A stretch of 64,000 bases of DNA, from positions 50,121,869-50,185,868 of the forward strand of contig CM070721.1 of assembly GCA_036346275.1 (NCBI GenBank), read 5' to 3'. The translations under genes were made by a program, and so were the position numbers. Source of the stretch: Otatea glauca (taxonomy: Eukaryota; Streptophyta; Magnoliopsida; Poales; Poaceae). The notes under the pieces were generated by a model, which was not told the origin of the DNA, searched no databases, and saw nothing but the letters and a program-made list of their open reading frames with translations. Each line of letters opens with the position of its first letter. Positions within the stretch are counted from its first letter, which is position 1. Positions 42,115 to 54,299 of this stretch are shown here, one piece after another.

Positions 42115-45106
42115 AGGTAAACTAGAAGCCTACGGGTCTTGGAGGTTGAAGACACGAGATCCGAGATAAGAGTATGGATGATCGGATCGTTGTTGTCTTC
42201 GTCATAAAACTCGCCATTTTGTTGATTATTTCCTTCATGATGAAGTAGGCGAGTGGCCCGAATGGCTAGGATTTGTAAGGAAGCGATCCTACCGTAGACA
42301 ACTTAAGGCGCTGTAAGTATAAAAAACAAAATTAAGAGAGAATATAGAAATTGAGTGGTGCGAATCAGTGTGTCATGTCAGCATGACTGACCTCTACGTC
42401 ATTGTCTTTTGTTGTGCATGATAAGATTTCGCGCATGTACTGGCACACGAAGTACCCACATAAATTTGTTCCTTTTGGCTGCTTGTGACACTGCAAAAAT
42501 CGAATGAACTAAGATGTCGTCGAAGGAGCTATTTACTATGAAATATGATATAAGAGTATTCCTTGCGTGCGTACCGGAAACTTAGTACGGATTGTAAGGG
42601 ATTTGTGGTATGGGCGGTATCTCGAGCTCTTCTGACAATATCTTTTGAACGCCTCATTCACTAAATGTGTCATCTCTTCAAAGTCTTTTTTAGGTTTATC
42701 CAGTGGATCCATGATCAGCATCTTGCTCTTTTCTGGATGAATTATTACGAGAATCCAGTGGAAGCTACATACACATGCATGATGCCAGTCATTAGTCCTT
42801 ACATCAGAGTAAATAACGAAATAAACAAGTAATTTAACTAGCTAGTGAGCAACTTACTTAAAATGGTATGGCAAAAGTATAAACTCCTTGTCTTGTAGTT
42901 TAATCAAAACTTTATATACGTACTCCTCGACCTCCTTTGGTGCTCTTTTGATTTCATGTTGGCAAACCATTCCCGGGTCGAGGAATCCCACTGGCCCCTT
43001 GGTTCTTCGTACTTCAATCATCTCGTATCTATATAACGAATTAGTTAGTCATGAAATTTATCGGTATTACGTGAATGTAGGCCAAGATTGATATATTAGA
43101 CACTTACAAAGACCAAAGATCTCAAAAAGATATGTCGAGGCGTCGTGATAGAACAAGTTGTGCAAGTTATCGAATTCTATTAAGAAGTAGCCATGGCCCT
43201 CATGGTGAAAATGTTCCTCACGGAAAATTGCAGTGATCATCTTTGGGAGTACGTCTTGGTTGGATCGATCTAAGTACCATGCATGTAATCGCTGCATCAT
43301 GGGTGTTAGACTTTTTAACTTCGAAGCGGTGACAAAGGGCTTCCCTACCTCGAATTTCAATCTTTGTTGATCATCTTGGTCATCAGACTGCGCCTTGCCC
43401 TTACTTTTTTGTCGCACGACATCATACTCGGTCCTGGCCTCGCCTGATCTGGCTGATACAGCTTGTCTAATGTGCCAATTTTTGGCATCAGGGGTTCTAG
43501 GTTTGTCCTTTAAAGTACAAAGTGTTATAGGTTTCCGCTTTGGAGTACTAACAGTGGCCACCTTTATGGGGTCCTCAATGGATTTCTTTTCTACCTCATC
43601 TTGCTTTTGCACCGTTTCACTCTCAGGTGCTGGTGACGGATGCGAGGATTGTACTGCAGGAGAGGCTGGCACTGTATGGTCCAAGACGATGTCATGCTTG
43701 CGCCACTGGATGAATGAGTGGACGGCACTTCCTAGAGTTGTTATCTCATCATTGGCGGGTTTTTCTAGCCCGATCTCAGTAAACTGTGCAAGTACCGTGT
43801 CTACCTGGACCTTTGCATAACCTAGCGCTATCGGGGTATTGTACAGGACACCCCCTTCTTGGCACGGATAAACTACCTCAGCGGCTGTACAAATATGTTC
43901 ATCACGGGCACGTTGGTGACGGGTGTGGGGTCCCGTATGTCGTCCACGTGATAATGGTTGTTGTCCGCCGCCAATGGCGTGGGCGCGCAATCGCTAACTG
44001 CGACGACTGTAGGGTGGAGAAAACGTTGTGGGCTGCGATCGCTCAAGGCTTGTTGTACTTGACGTTCAACTTGTTCTTCAATGGTGCCTTGTATTTCTCG
44101 CAGAACCCTTTCCTTCATCATTTCCATTTCCTTCTCAGCCCGCTCTTCTTTAGCTCTCTTCCGACTCCTATAAGATTCTCCGTGCTCGTGGAATCCACTC
44201 CTCCATGGAACCTTGACCTGACGCCTCGTGTCCACCAGGTGCTCTTTGTTTTCTAGGGCGGCTGTTAGCTCGTCTTTTTCCCATGCAGGTGAAAAGATCC
44301 TTGGGTGGATCAGGCGTAAAACTCATGAACTCTTTGCGTCATTGCCGTCTTCACGCTCTTGAATGATAAACCCCGATGAGACAAGATATTCGCCTAGCTA
44401 GCACGTAGTGCTTCACTCGGTTTGGTAGTTCGATCAAGGGACTTGTGCCAGCCAATTGGAGCGTTTCTAATTCCTGCCTCTCCCATTGAGCAAATTTACC
44501 CGCGTACCCACTGGTGCCAAGTCTGTGGGGGTGAGTATTCCTTCTTGCGATGCTAATGTGGTCCTCACTAGACTTCCTTGCTGCTTCGGATTGCTTCATC
44601 GCCACAAACTCATCCCAATATGGCTCTAATCTTGGGTACTCTTCGATGGCTGACCGGTTTTGCTTCACATAATTTATGTTCAGCCTCGCCTTGAAGTTTC
44701 TCCATGCCGCATCCATGGTCATCAATGCGTCGCGACACACGAGGTCTTCAGCTCCTTTGGGGAATTTGCAGTTTTCTTTGAGCTCCCTCCACAGATCCTC
44801 TTTGGTGGCTCGGGGCACTTTATGCCAATCCGAATAGGTGATTGGCACTTTATCCCTTATGATGTACCCGCATGTTGACCTGTATTTTGCTGTTGATTTT
44901 CTCGGTGCAACAGGGGGCCCAGTATGTAAGACCTCTGAGATGGTGTACCGGCCTTCAGGCTTCTTAGTTTTCCCTCGTCCTCGGTGTCTTGCAACAGGAG
45001 CATCATCTTCAACAGCGGTGGAGGCCTCGGCACCTTTGGTGGTTGGGTGGAGGGTAAGGTACCTGCTCGGGCTCTCCTCTATTATAGGCTCGGTTTTGGG
45101 CTCCAT
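42115..45106 (-). pseudogene. CACTA second gene: Transposase_24 domain plus Ulp1-like protease
   Basis: The minus strand from 45106 encodes an acidic/basic N-terminus, then a Ptta/En/Spm domain (PF03004): DKVPITYSDWHKVP, LWRELKENCKFP, AWRNFKARLNINYVKQNR. A Glu/Arg-rich coiled coil follows (44235-43873, KRAKEERAEKEMEMMKERV). The next segment (43990-43067) ends with EGHGYFLIEFDNLHNLFYHD. Separate short exons then give FHWILVIIHPEKSKM and MDPLD (42880-42700) and NLCGYFVCQYMRE (42480-42420). These hold the His, Asp and Cys of a C48/Ulp1 SUMO-protease fold. The last exon (EFYDED) is near 42200. Frame changes between segments, apart from introns, suggest decay. The protease may act on SUMO or on element proteins; this is inference. 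Confidence 0.75.
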
Positions 45107-46390
45107 TAGAATTTCTTGAGAAGAATGACACTTAGGAACTGGTCAAGTTACCAATTGAGAAGAAGGTTATCTGTTGCAAATAGATCTTTAAGAAGAAATA
45201 AAGTATATCACCAACTGAACAGGTTAGGTACAAGGCAAGACTTTTGCTAAAGGACACATGAAATAAATTTTAGGTGTTGATTTCACATAGATCTCTCTAG
45301 TTGTGAAACGTAGTTCTAATAGTACTGTACTGAGCATTGTGACTATACATGATTATGAGTTTGATCAATTGAACGTGAAACACCGGATTTCTTTCTTTAT
45401 GTCTACAATCATATTGTACTCCTGCTGGTGACCAATAAAATATAACCTCCTTGGTCTAAAAAAATATACTTTTTTTGGATCTCAGGGAGTATATAAATGG
45501 TTATGACCACTAATTCATAACTACAGCACATAGATACTTCTAAGAAAATAGATAAAGATCTAAAACTATTTTAATTGGATGCTCTACAGCATTCGTAGGG
45601 TATAATAATATTTCTTTTGTGAGATCATAGAATATTATTAGTATGGTATGACATATATTATCTTTTGCTTCAAAACAACAATCTCTGAAATAACAGAATA
45701 ATAATACCTTTGCATTGTTTAAAAGGAACGATGTGTCTAGAGTAATGTATCTAAAGTCCAAAATTTCAGTATAAGTTCTTTTGTAGTGAGCAATGTATCT
45801 AGAGCAAGCAATGTAGAACTAATCATTCACCAAGATCTAAGGAGGAGAAGCTACCACAAGGCGTCATGGACATTACTACTATAGATTCATTCTAGTGATC
45901 ATTTCAATTAATATAATTCATGTATGAAGATCAGCTAGCTCCAGCCAACTAAATCCTAGTGTGCAAATAAGCAAGATATGTAATATTTTCTTGCCATGGC
46001 TACCAATTTCCTTCCATGTTCCCATCAACATCAAGCAAATAGTACAACAGCTCGTGATTATTTTAAAATGTAGCATATGTACTTGTCAATTATAAGCATA
46101 ATATTTGTCAACTATACAGTCAACATAATTGTCTAGCTACTTGAAGCAAGTTGAAATGATCATGTGTTTTCTTAACACAGAAAGCAGTATGACTTTTTAA
46201 GGATTTAGTACTTTGTTTCCTTGTAAAATTCTTGCAAAAATTCGTTGAATTATCCATTCCAAACATACATGCCATTGGTCAATTTCTTCACATTCATCAC
46301 GATTACCTTTACAAGAGGAAGTAAAACTAGCAACCAAAATCTATGTCATGAATTATTCTTATGAATGGTGATCATATATATATATATAAT
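45107..46390. other. CACTA interior between the two genes
   Basis: AT-rich. A small foldback like a Stowaway remnant (CTCCTTGGTCTAAAAAAATA to CAGGGAGTA) is at 45446-45492. Otherwise nothing. Confidence 0.4.
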
Positions 46391-46419
46391 CTAACATCAC
46401 TAAGAGTTACCTCAAAACA

Positions 46420-46815
46420 ATTTGGGGCGGCGGCAGGGCGGCGGCGTGGGGGCGGCCTCGTCGGAAGTCGTCAGGCGCGTCGGGCAAGCAAGCGTCGCGT
46501 CGGCGCGTCGCGTCGAAGCGCGGCGGACGGCGTCGAGCGCGAAGCGTCGAAGCGGTGTCGAAGCGGCGACCGTGGCGGCGTCGGGCTCGATGAGAAGAAT
46601 TTAGGGTTTAGGGCAAGGGTGAGAAGAGTGACATTGTATCGGCTTTTATATGGGTTATCGTGGCGGTTCTTTATACGAACCGCCAAGGATACATTTTGCT
46701 CGTGGCGGTTCTTCACACGAACCGCCATCGATAAATATATTATCGTGGCGTTTATTTATACGAACCGCCATCGAGATAAGGTTATCAGTGGCGGTTCATA
46801 TACAGAACCGCCAAA
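46420..46815. repeat. GC-rich block and internal cluster of subterminal motifs
   Basis: 46430-46600 is GC-rich (GCGTCG/GCGGC words, possibly coding). 46655-46815 holds six to eight copies of CGTGGCGGTTC / GAACCGCCA, the same motif as at the element ends, placed between the two CACTA genes. Confidence 0.7.
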
Positions 46816-47148
46816 GATGACCCACATATAATCCTAATAAATATTACATACCCTATATAATCCTGCTAAATATTATATACCCTATATAATGCTAATATAG
46901 TAATGACCACATTTCCATTACTCTATACAAATGCATATTGTTTACATCTCATTGCCATTACTCGTACATAGCTAATTATTTTCTTTCACAATTTGCCCTT
47001 CTTCATGATCGTCGCGATGATAGGTAGCTTCCTGAGTGGTTTCTTCCTCGAGCCTGATATTGCCATCTACGAAAGGAGGCAACTCGTCAAACTGGTTGTA
47101 CTCATCCTCATCCACGACATTCTCTACTCCGACGATCCTTCTTTTTCC
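46816..47148. other. 3' region of the tnp2 gene
   Basis: A short duplication CATATAATCC.AATAAATATTA / TATAATCCTGCTAAATATTA is at 46824-46880. No gene apart from the tail of tnp2. Confidence 0.4.
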
Positions 47149-50100
47149 CTAAAGAACTACATGGCGCTTCTTATCTGCCTGGTCGATTACATAGAAGACT
47201 TGTGCTTGCTTCGCAAGTACGAATGGTTCGTCTCTGTATCCGACATGTTCGATGTCCAAAGTAGTGAAGCCGTACTTGTCCACCTTGACACCCCTTGAGA
47301 GTTGTACCCAACGACAACGAAACATCGGGATCTTAAAAATACAATAGTCTAGCTCCCAAATCTCTTCTATGAACCCATAGAAGCTACTCTTCTTACTGCC
47401 TGTGTTGTCATAGGCATCTATACGGACACCACTATTTTGGTAAGTACTTTTGCTATCCTGAGATCTCGTGTAAAAGGTATATCCATTTATGTCGTATCCT
47501 TGCCATGTCAAGATTGTACCTGATGGCCCTTTTGCCAACCACCTCAACATAACACTCGTTTCTTTTCCAGTCATATGCTCTTTGAACCAATGATTGAACA
47601 AGCGGTTATGCTCTTTTGTTACCCAAGCCTCTGATCGTCCACGATTTTCCTCTCGTAGCTAATCCTTGTGCATGTCCATATACGAGGACACCTCAACTGA
47701 CTGTTGCAAGACTGTCAAATGAGCTTTTTCAAACAATCCATGATCGTAAGAATTTGTTGATTTCCTTCCAATCGTCCCTTTCCTAGCTAGCCTACCCTCA
47801 TGGCGAGATATAGGCACTCCTAGCGGTTCCACCCCCTCCATGTAATCCACGCAAAACTCGATAACCTCCTCAGTTGCATAACCTTTCACAATGCAGCCCT
47901 CCGGCTGAGATCGATTGCGTACATTCTTCTTCAGAATACCCATGTACCTTTCAAATGGGTACATCTGATGCAGGAATACGGGGCCACATACATTTATCTC
48001 ATTCACAAGGTGAACAATGAGATGAACAATTATATCAAAAAATGATGGAGGAAAATACATCTCTAGCTGGCATAGTGTCTTCACCACATCATTCTGCAGT
48101 TCAGAAAGTCCGATGGGATCGATGACCTTCTGTGAAATCGTGTTGAAGAAGAAACACAACCTCATTATTGCCTCTCGGACCTTTCTAGGCAAAATACCTC
48201 TGATTGCAATAGGAAACATTTGTGTCATTATCACATGACAATCATGAGACTTCATGCCAGTTAACTTCAAATCTTTCATCGAACCAGTTTCTTGATGCTT
48301 GCGGAGTAACCGGACGGAAATTTCACACCATGCAAGCATTTGCATAGGTCTGTTCTCTCTTTCTTGGATAGAGTGTAACAAGCTGGGGGAAGGTAAAGTC
48401 GGCCTTTCTCTTTGTCTTGAGGATGTAGCTCATCTCTGATTTTCATATCTTCCAGGTCCCTTCGTGCCTTCAGTAAAAGACCAATCAAGCTGTCACATAC
48501 ATTTCTCTCTACGTGCATGACGTCTATGCAGTGTCGAACTCCTAAGTCCTTCCAATAGGGCAAGTTCCAAAATATCGATCTCTTCTTCCACGTGGTCTTC
48601 TCAGTATGAGACCTCGATTTATTATTACTCTCTCCCTTTCCAAGTACAACATTAATATCCTTAACCATATCATATACCTCTTCCCCACGACCAGGCCTTG
48701 GAGCTATACTATCCTCTTTTGTCTCGTCAAATTGTTTCTTCATATTGCGGTAGGGGTGATTCCTGCGAAGGAACCTACGGTGATGCATATACATAGTTTT
48801 CCTCGAGTTATTGAGCCACACACTAGCAGTTTCATCCATGCAATAGGGGCATGATTTGGCCCCTTTTACAGTACGACCGGATAGGTTATCAAGGGCAGGG
48901 AAATCATTGATGGTGCAAAACAACAATGTGCGTAGGATGAAGTACTCGCTTGTACTCATCCCATACCAGATACCTTCGTTCCACAAGATCACAAGATCTT
49001 CCACCAATGGTTGTAGGTATACATCAATATCATTGCCAGGTTGTCTCGGCCCTTGGATAAACAGCGACATCATAATGTACTTTCGTTTCATACACAACCA
49101 AGGAGGAAGGTTATAGATACAGAGAGTCACGGACCAAGTGCTATGAATACTACTCATGTTACCGAAAGGATTCATTCCATCCGTACTCAACCCAAACCTT
49201 ATATTCCTCGGTTCATTCCTCAAGTCCTTCCTAAAGAGCCTATCGATGGTTCTCCACCGGCGAATCGCAGGTGTCTCAATTCCATCCCTTTTACGCTCTT
49301 ACGAAAGTGCCATCGCATCAATTGGGCATGCTTTTGTTTCCAAATAAACGCTTCAACCGAGGTATTACTGGTAAATACCACACCACTTTAGCGGGAGCTC
49401 CTTTCTTCACCACGATGCCCTCGCTGTCATGGCCTTTACGCTTGTATCGCGATGATTTGCACACCGGACATACATGCATGTCTGTATACTCTTTGCGATA
49501 GAGTATACAATCGTTTGTACATGCATGTATTCTTTCTACTTCTAATCCCAATGGACATACAACCTTCTTAGCTAAATAAGTGGTTATCGGCAATACATTT
49601 CCATTTGGAAGGATGTCCGCTAAGAGATGTAATAGCGCCGTGAAACTCTTATCAGACCAACCATTGCTTGCCTTCAATTTCAGAAGTGAAAGTACGGTGT
49701 GCAACTTTGTGTATTCGTCCTTGCAACCCGGGAACAAAGGTGTGTCCGAGTCGTCCAACAAACCCTTGAATTGATTAAACTCTCTCTGACTAGTGTAGTT
49801 CCCTTCTCCATCGCGCAACATCTGAGCAAGATTATTATTATCATAATTGTCCAACCAATCCTCATCAGATCCATAACCGATGTCAGCTGCCATAATGCCT
49901 TCTCCATCATCCAATACGTTATCACCTTCATGTATGTTTTCCTCTTCACCGTGACTTGTCCAACGTGTATAGCCAAGTACAAAACCCCTTCGAATCAAGT
50001 ACAAGTGGATGTGCTCTTTGTCTGAAAACATTTTCTCATTCTTGCAATCAATGCATGGATAATGTATGTACTCCGTCTTCTTGTGCAACTTGTTCTCCTC

Positions 50101-50179
50101 AATGCTCTTAAAAAGCGAGATACCCGTCGATGTAATCTAGGTCAGAATTGTTCGCATTGTACATCCATCTCCGATCCAT
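47149..50179 (-). pseudogene. CACTA tnp2 transposase (TNPD-like)
   Basis: This is the transposase of the element, expected to bind the ends and cut them. Order on the minus strand: a Transpos_assoc start (MDRRWMYNANNSDLDYIDG, 50179; C-terminal part YIHYPCIDC in 50088-49318), the Tnp2 core (49223-48276: FGLSTDGMNPFG, PRQPGNDIDVYLQPL, CPYCMDET, HVERNVCDSL), DUF4218 (48381-47659: MYFPPSFFDIIVHLIVHL, YPFERYMG) and DUF4216 (47601-47149: WQGYDINGYTFYT, EIWELDY). Frame breaks near 50108, 49320 and at 48380/48276 show that this copy is inactive. It is on the same strand as the other CACTA gene, upstream of it. Confidence 0.9.
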
Positions 50180-50204
50180 CTAAAATTAATTAATATATAA
50201 AAAT

Positions 50205-50700
50205 TGATTAAAAAACTAATCTAATTACTTATCATCTAAAGGAGCTAGATAATAAATTCGTCATCTAAAAATGATGAGCTCCCACCTACCAAATTAACTA
50301 AAATTTCATGTATATTAATATCCAATAATCTTAAATAAATAAATTTAATATATGCAAGATGTATATGTCTGTACACTAATGGAACCAAATTAATAGTAAT
50401 TAAAAAACTAATCTGAATACTTATCCTCAAAAGCAGCTAGATAATAAATTCATCATCTAAAAATGATGAGCACCCACCTACCAAATTAACTAAAATTTCA
50501 TTTATATTAATATCCAATAATCTTAGTTAAATAAATTTAATATATGTCCACACTAATGGAACCAAATTAATAGTAATTAAAAAACTATTCTAATTATTTA
50601 TCATCGAAAGAAGCTAGATCATAAATTCATCATCTACCAAATTAACTTAAAATGCAATTTATATTAAATATATGCTTGATCATAATTCATCATCTATAAA
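50205..50700. repeat. ~190 bp tandem repeats upstream of tnp2
   Basis: TAAAAAACTA.TCT(A/G)A.TA, GCTAGAT.ATAAATTC(G/A)TCATC and ACCAAATTAACTAAAATTTC recur three times at about 190 bp spacing (50210, 50400, 50578), the last truncated. Possible promoter region of the transposase gene. Confidence 0.8.
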
Positions 50701-51009
50701 AGAAACACAACATCATCTAATGAACCTAGATAGGAAATAAATTCATCAACTACAAAATGGTAGGTAAATAAAAATAAACAAAATCTAAACTTTTCATCTC
50801 ATCTACATATAAACCTTAATTAAACTAGGTTTAAAAATTAAATTGCAACAATATTAACACAAATCAAGAGAGGAGAAAAAATAACTCACCAAAGAACAAC
50901 TAGAGGAAGTACAAGCACAAGAATTGGAGAAAACGAAATCTGAAATTTAGAGGTTTTGGTTTACTCTCGGGAGGAAGAAGACCAGTGCTGCTACTGGCCA
51001 CCTATTTAT
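50701..51009. other. CACTA 5' leader
   Basis: AT-rich; no gene recognised. Confidence 0.4.
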
Positions 51010-51310
51010 AGGCAATATTATCAGTGGCGGTTGTTAACTAGAACCGCCACTGATAAAATTATCAGTGGCATTATCAGTGGCAGTTCGAGGATAGAACCGC
51101 CACGGATAATACAATAGTATCAGTGGCGGTTCGAGGATAGAACCGCCACTGATAACCTATTTATCAGTGGCGGTTCTATCCTCCAACCGCCACTAATGAT
51201 GTATTTGTTATCAGTGGCGGTTCGAGGATAGAACCGCCACTGATATTCTTCCCACCATTTTCAGTATAGAACCGCCACTGATAATTATATTTGTGGCGGT
51301 TCGAAAAAAC
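51010..51310. repeat. right subterminal repeats of the CACTA
   Basis: About ten copies of TATCAGTGGCGGTT(C/G) and AACCGCCACTGATA occur, several as perfect palindromes such as those at 51128-51154. They mirror the left end. Confidence 0.9.
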
Positions 51311-51463
51311 CCGTCACAAATAGACCGTCACCTATTGCAGGTTTTGGCGTAGTGAAAATCGTTCTGTTCAAGATATTTCTGGGATTCGTGGTTCTTGAAT
51401 TATATAGAAGATGGCTAGAGGAGAAAGGTGGGGGGTTTGAGGGTGGGAGGAGTGGTTGATTAC

Positions 51464-51660
51464 TTGAACATGATGATGCCGCCAATGAAGGTGGCCCAAA
51501 GGGCGGCGCCCCAAGAGGTGGCAAAGCAAAGGAGGCGAGCCACCTTGGAGGTTGTGACGGCGGCAACGCCAGAGCTAGAGCCGGAGTAGGCGCCGAAGAG
51601 GGCGGGCACGGTAACAGGCAACGCCGTGATAGTGATAGTGCAGGGCTTGTGCAGAGCGGC
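51464..51660 (-). CDS. TMEM205-like (DUF4149) gene, exon 1 (partial)
   Basis: The minus strand encodes SKVARLLCFATSWGAALWAT and FIGGIIMFK, the N-terminal conserved block of TMEM205/DUF4149 proteins. It ends at a donor (TTCAA then GTAATC, 51463) in the middle of the Lys codon that continues in the exon at 39686. Without the CACTA the intron would be about 125 bp. Upstream, the frame meets a TGA near 51648, and the nearest ATG (51683) is in another frame, so the start has probably suffered a frameshift or lies in an undetected exon. The sequence is GC-rich like grass genes. Confidence 0.7.
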
Positions 51661-51689
51661 TCAAGCACTTGGCTTCCAAGCATAGCCGC

Positions 51690-52084
51690 TCAGGGCACTA
51701 GGGGTGGCGACATGAGGAGCGGCTAGGGTCACCATGTGACCTGTGCGGTGAGCAGGAAAGGAATGAGAGGCTAGGGCATGAAGAGGCAGAGGATTGACTA
51801 GGGCGTGCGGCGAGCGGGCCGGTTGGGCCACCAAGCCTCGGGCTGCTGCACTGCTTCACTATTAGTTGGGCCAAGCCTCGGGCCATTGCCCCACCGGTTT
51901 GAGACCTAGCTCACCCTTATATATTTCTGTATTCTAAACACACATTTTTATATATTTTCTATGTTTTCAACCTAGGTTTTGCAACTGCATTCCTATTCCA
52001 TTACTGTGTTCTCTTAAACTTGTGTCTTGCATTCCAAACAGTTTGTAGTGTTGGTCGGAAGAGGGTTATAAGTCTCATTTCAGG
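51690..52084. other. 5' flank of the TMEM205-like gene
   Basis: 51700-51900 is GC-rich with CTCGGGCTGC/CCTCGGGCC words (GGGCC transposon-like). The rest is AT-rich. No gene. Confidence 0.35.
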
Positions 52085-52092
52085 GGTAAAAC
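52085..52092. repeat. hAT target duplication GGTAAAAC (left)
   Basis: It is identical to 53598-53605. Confidence 0.9.
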
Positions 52093-53597
52093 CAAGGATT
52101 CAAATTTCGTTTTCGGATAAAATACCGCTCCTGACCGGATTCTGAAATCTCAGCAAAATTTGGGTATTTCAGATAAATCTCGTCCGAAATTCAAAAACAA
52201 AAATTCAAATCCGTTTTGTTTTGTACCGAGAAAAAACGAAATTCGCCGAAAAAACCGAAATTTCAGGCAAAATACTTGAAATTTTGGTATTTTTGCAACG
52301 AAAACAAAGTAGGTAAAACGTTGTTGAAAAAATTTGAAATTTGTTTTGGAGAGTCCTGACACATTGATGATATTTTCACCAAAATTACAGATTATTCTGA
52401 AGTTTGTGGAATTTTTAAAAATTCAAACATTGCTACTGTCCTGATAAAACACTGACCGACAAATTTGAACCGAATGCAAAATGGTTCAAACCACGTTTTA
52501 AACATTTGAAATTTTTTTGGCATGGTTATGATGTATCTCTAATGCTCTCATAAAATGTTCAGATGATGATCAAACTGTATGAATTTTTAAAAATTCGAAC
52601 AGTACTACTGCCCTGTTAAAAGGCTTACCGGCAAACTTGAACAAAATAAAAAATTATCTAAACCACGTTAAAAACTTTTGTGGATGATCCTTATGTAACA
52701 TTAGTGTTTCTTTAAAATTTTTAGATGATTATGATTCTCAAATAATGTTTAAAAATTCAGACAGTGCTACGTCCTGATAAAAGTCTAATGATCAATACAT
52801 AGATTTGCTTTAGCAATAAGAAAAGTTTAAAATTTTTGAAAATTTTACGGAATGGTGATAAGAAAGTTCTTAATATCTAATAAAAATTTTGAATCATGAT
52901 CACACTCCAGTGAATTTATAAAATTCTTACAAGGCACAGTACCATTTATGTTCTTTTCTTTTTGATTTTTGAAAATATAATATAACAAACGAAGTTCAAT
53001 GCTTACAAAGATTTGATTGACCAAACATACAAAGTTGATTTTTTTTGAAAAAATTTATATAATGGTGCTGAGTCAATTATTAATCTCTCACAAAAATTGT
53101 AGATCATAATCACACTCAAGAAAATTTATAAAATTCTGACAATGTAACTGTCCCAATTATGTTCATTCTGTTTTTGATTTTTTAAAGATAATAAATGAAG
53201 TTAAATTATTTTGACATTTTTTATGTATGATCCTAAACTACTAAGGATAGTACCATAAAACTTTCAGCTCATTATCAAGCTTGTACAATTTTATAAAAAT
53301 CTAACTATGTCTCTACCAAAAATTAAACATGTCTCAAAAATTCGGTTTTTCAACAAATTTTCATAGGAGATGACTTTTCTAAGGGTTATTGGACCAAATC
53401 CGGTCAAATCCGGCTCTAAAAGTTTCAAAACCGTCCAAAACACATAAAATTTCGGCGAAATTTCGTCAAGAAAAACCAAAATTTTGGATACGGTAGTAAT
53501 TTCAAAATTTTTTAAAAAATTTTTGACCGGTATTTTAGATTTTAGGGTGGTCTGAAACCCGAAATTTCGCCGAAATTCGACGAGATTTAGAACCCTG
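52093..53597. mobile_element. non-autonomous hAT element, perfect TSD
   Basis: The left end is CAAGGATTCAAATTTCG and the right end in reverse complement is CAGGGTTCTAAATCTCG. The 8 bp GGTAAAAC is duplicated exactly. The 1,505 bp body is AT-rich with GAAATTTCGGCG-type subterminal words and no transposase. It is related to the element at 2648-3728 (same terminal words in inverse orientation). Confidence 0.88.
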
Positions 53598-53605
53598 GGT
53601 AAAAC

Positions 53606-54290
53606 ATACGGACATGATTGAAAATGCTTTTAAAATATGAAAATGGCAAGTATTAAAGAAGCCAACCCTTTTCAGTGTTACCCGGTCGATTACATTATCT
53701 CGAATGGAAAATAATTAATTATGCCTCAACGTGTCAGCAGTTCGATTTGATTCGACGTATGGCGCGGCGAAACACGTGCACGGCACTCAAGCTTTTGGCC
53801 GTCCCGGAAAGCAAGCGGCGTAGGCCGTCGTGGTCATACGCGTGCATGTGATAGGTTCCGTCACGGACCTGTTCGGTGCATATCTATGCTGATGCCTGAT
53901 CTATCGCGCCGCCATTATTACTGTTGTGTTGTCATTTATGGACAGGATAGACGATTGACTTGAGATTATCAGATTATTTTCCTTTTAGCGGATAAGATTC
54001 GAGCATCAGCTAATCCTAACCTGACATACGTGCTAACATAAATAAGGGGCGTGTTTACGTCCCAGGTACTCCGTTCGGTTACAAATAATAATAATTTTGG
54101 ATATTAAAACATAACTGATTCATATTTAAAACGATAATTACGAGGATTAAAAATCGTTACTTATTTGAGCTCTTAATTATTGTAATTATACTCTATTAAC
54201 ATGCTTAAAATATATAAAACCCATAATGTATAGAATGAAGCCCACTTTATCCGAACGGTTAAATCTTCTACTAGTTTAGTTAAGGTGGTC
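53606..54290. other. unassigned spacer
   Basis: 53750-53920 is moderately GC-rich without a recognisable product. The rest is AT-rich. Confidence 0.35.
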
Positions 54291-54299
54291 AATAACTTT

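Larger units (their letters stand above)
39705..51354 (-). mobile_element. CACTA (En/Spm) transposon
   Basis: The left end is CACTACCTTGAAAAAGGCC and the right end in reverse complement is CACTACGCCAAAACCTGC. The 3 bp duplication AAA lies at 39702-39704 and 51355-51357. Subterminal regions (39720-40190 and 51010-51310) carry many ATCAGTGGCGGTT / AACCGCCACTGAT motifs, the type of repeats bound by CACTA proteins. Two minus-strand genes lie inside: tnp2 transposase (47149-50179) and a Transposase_24/Ulp1 gene (42115-45106). The element is 11,650 bp. Confidence 0.95.
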
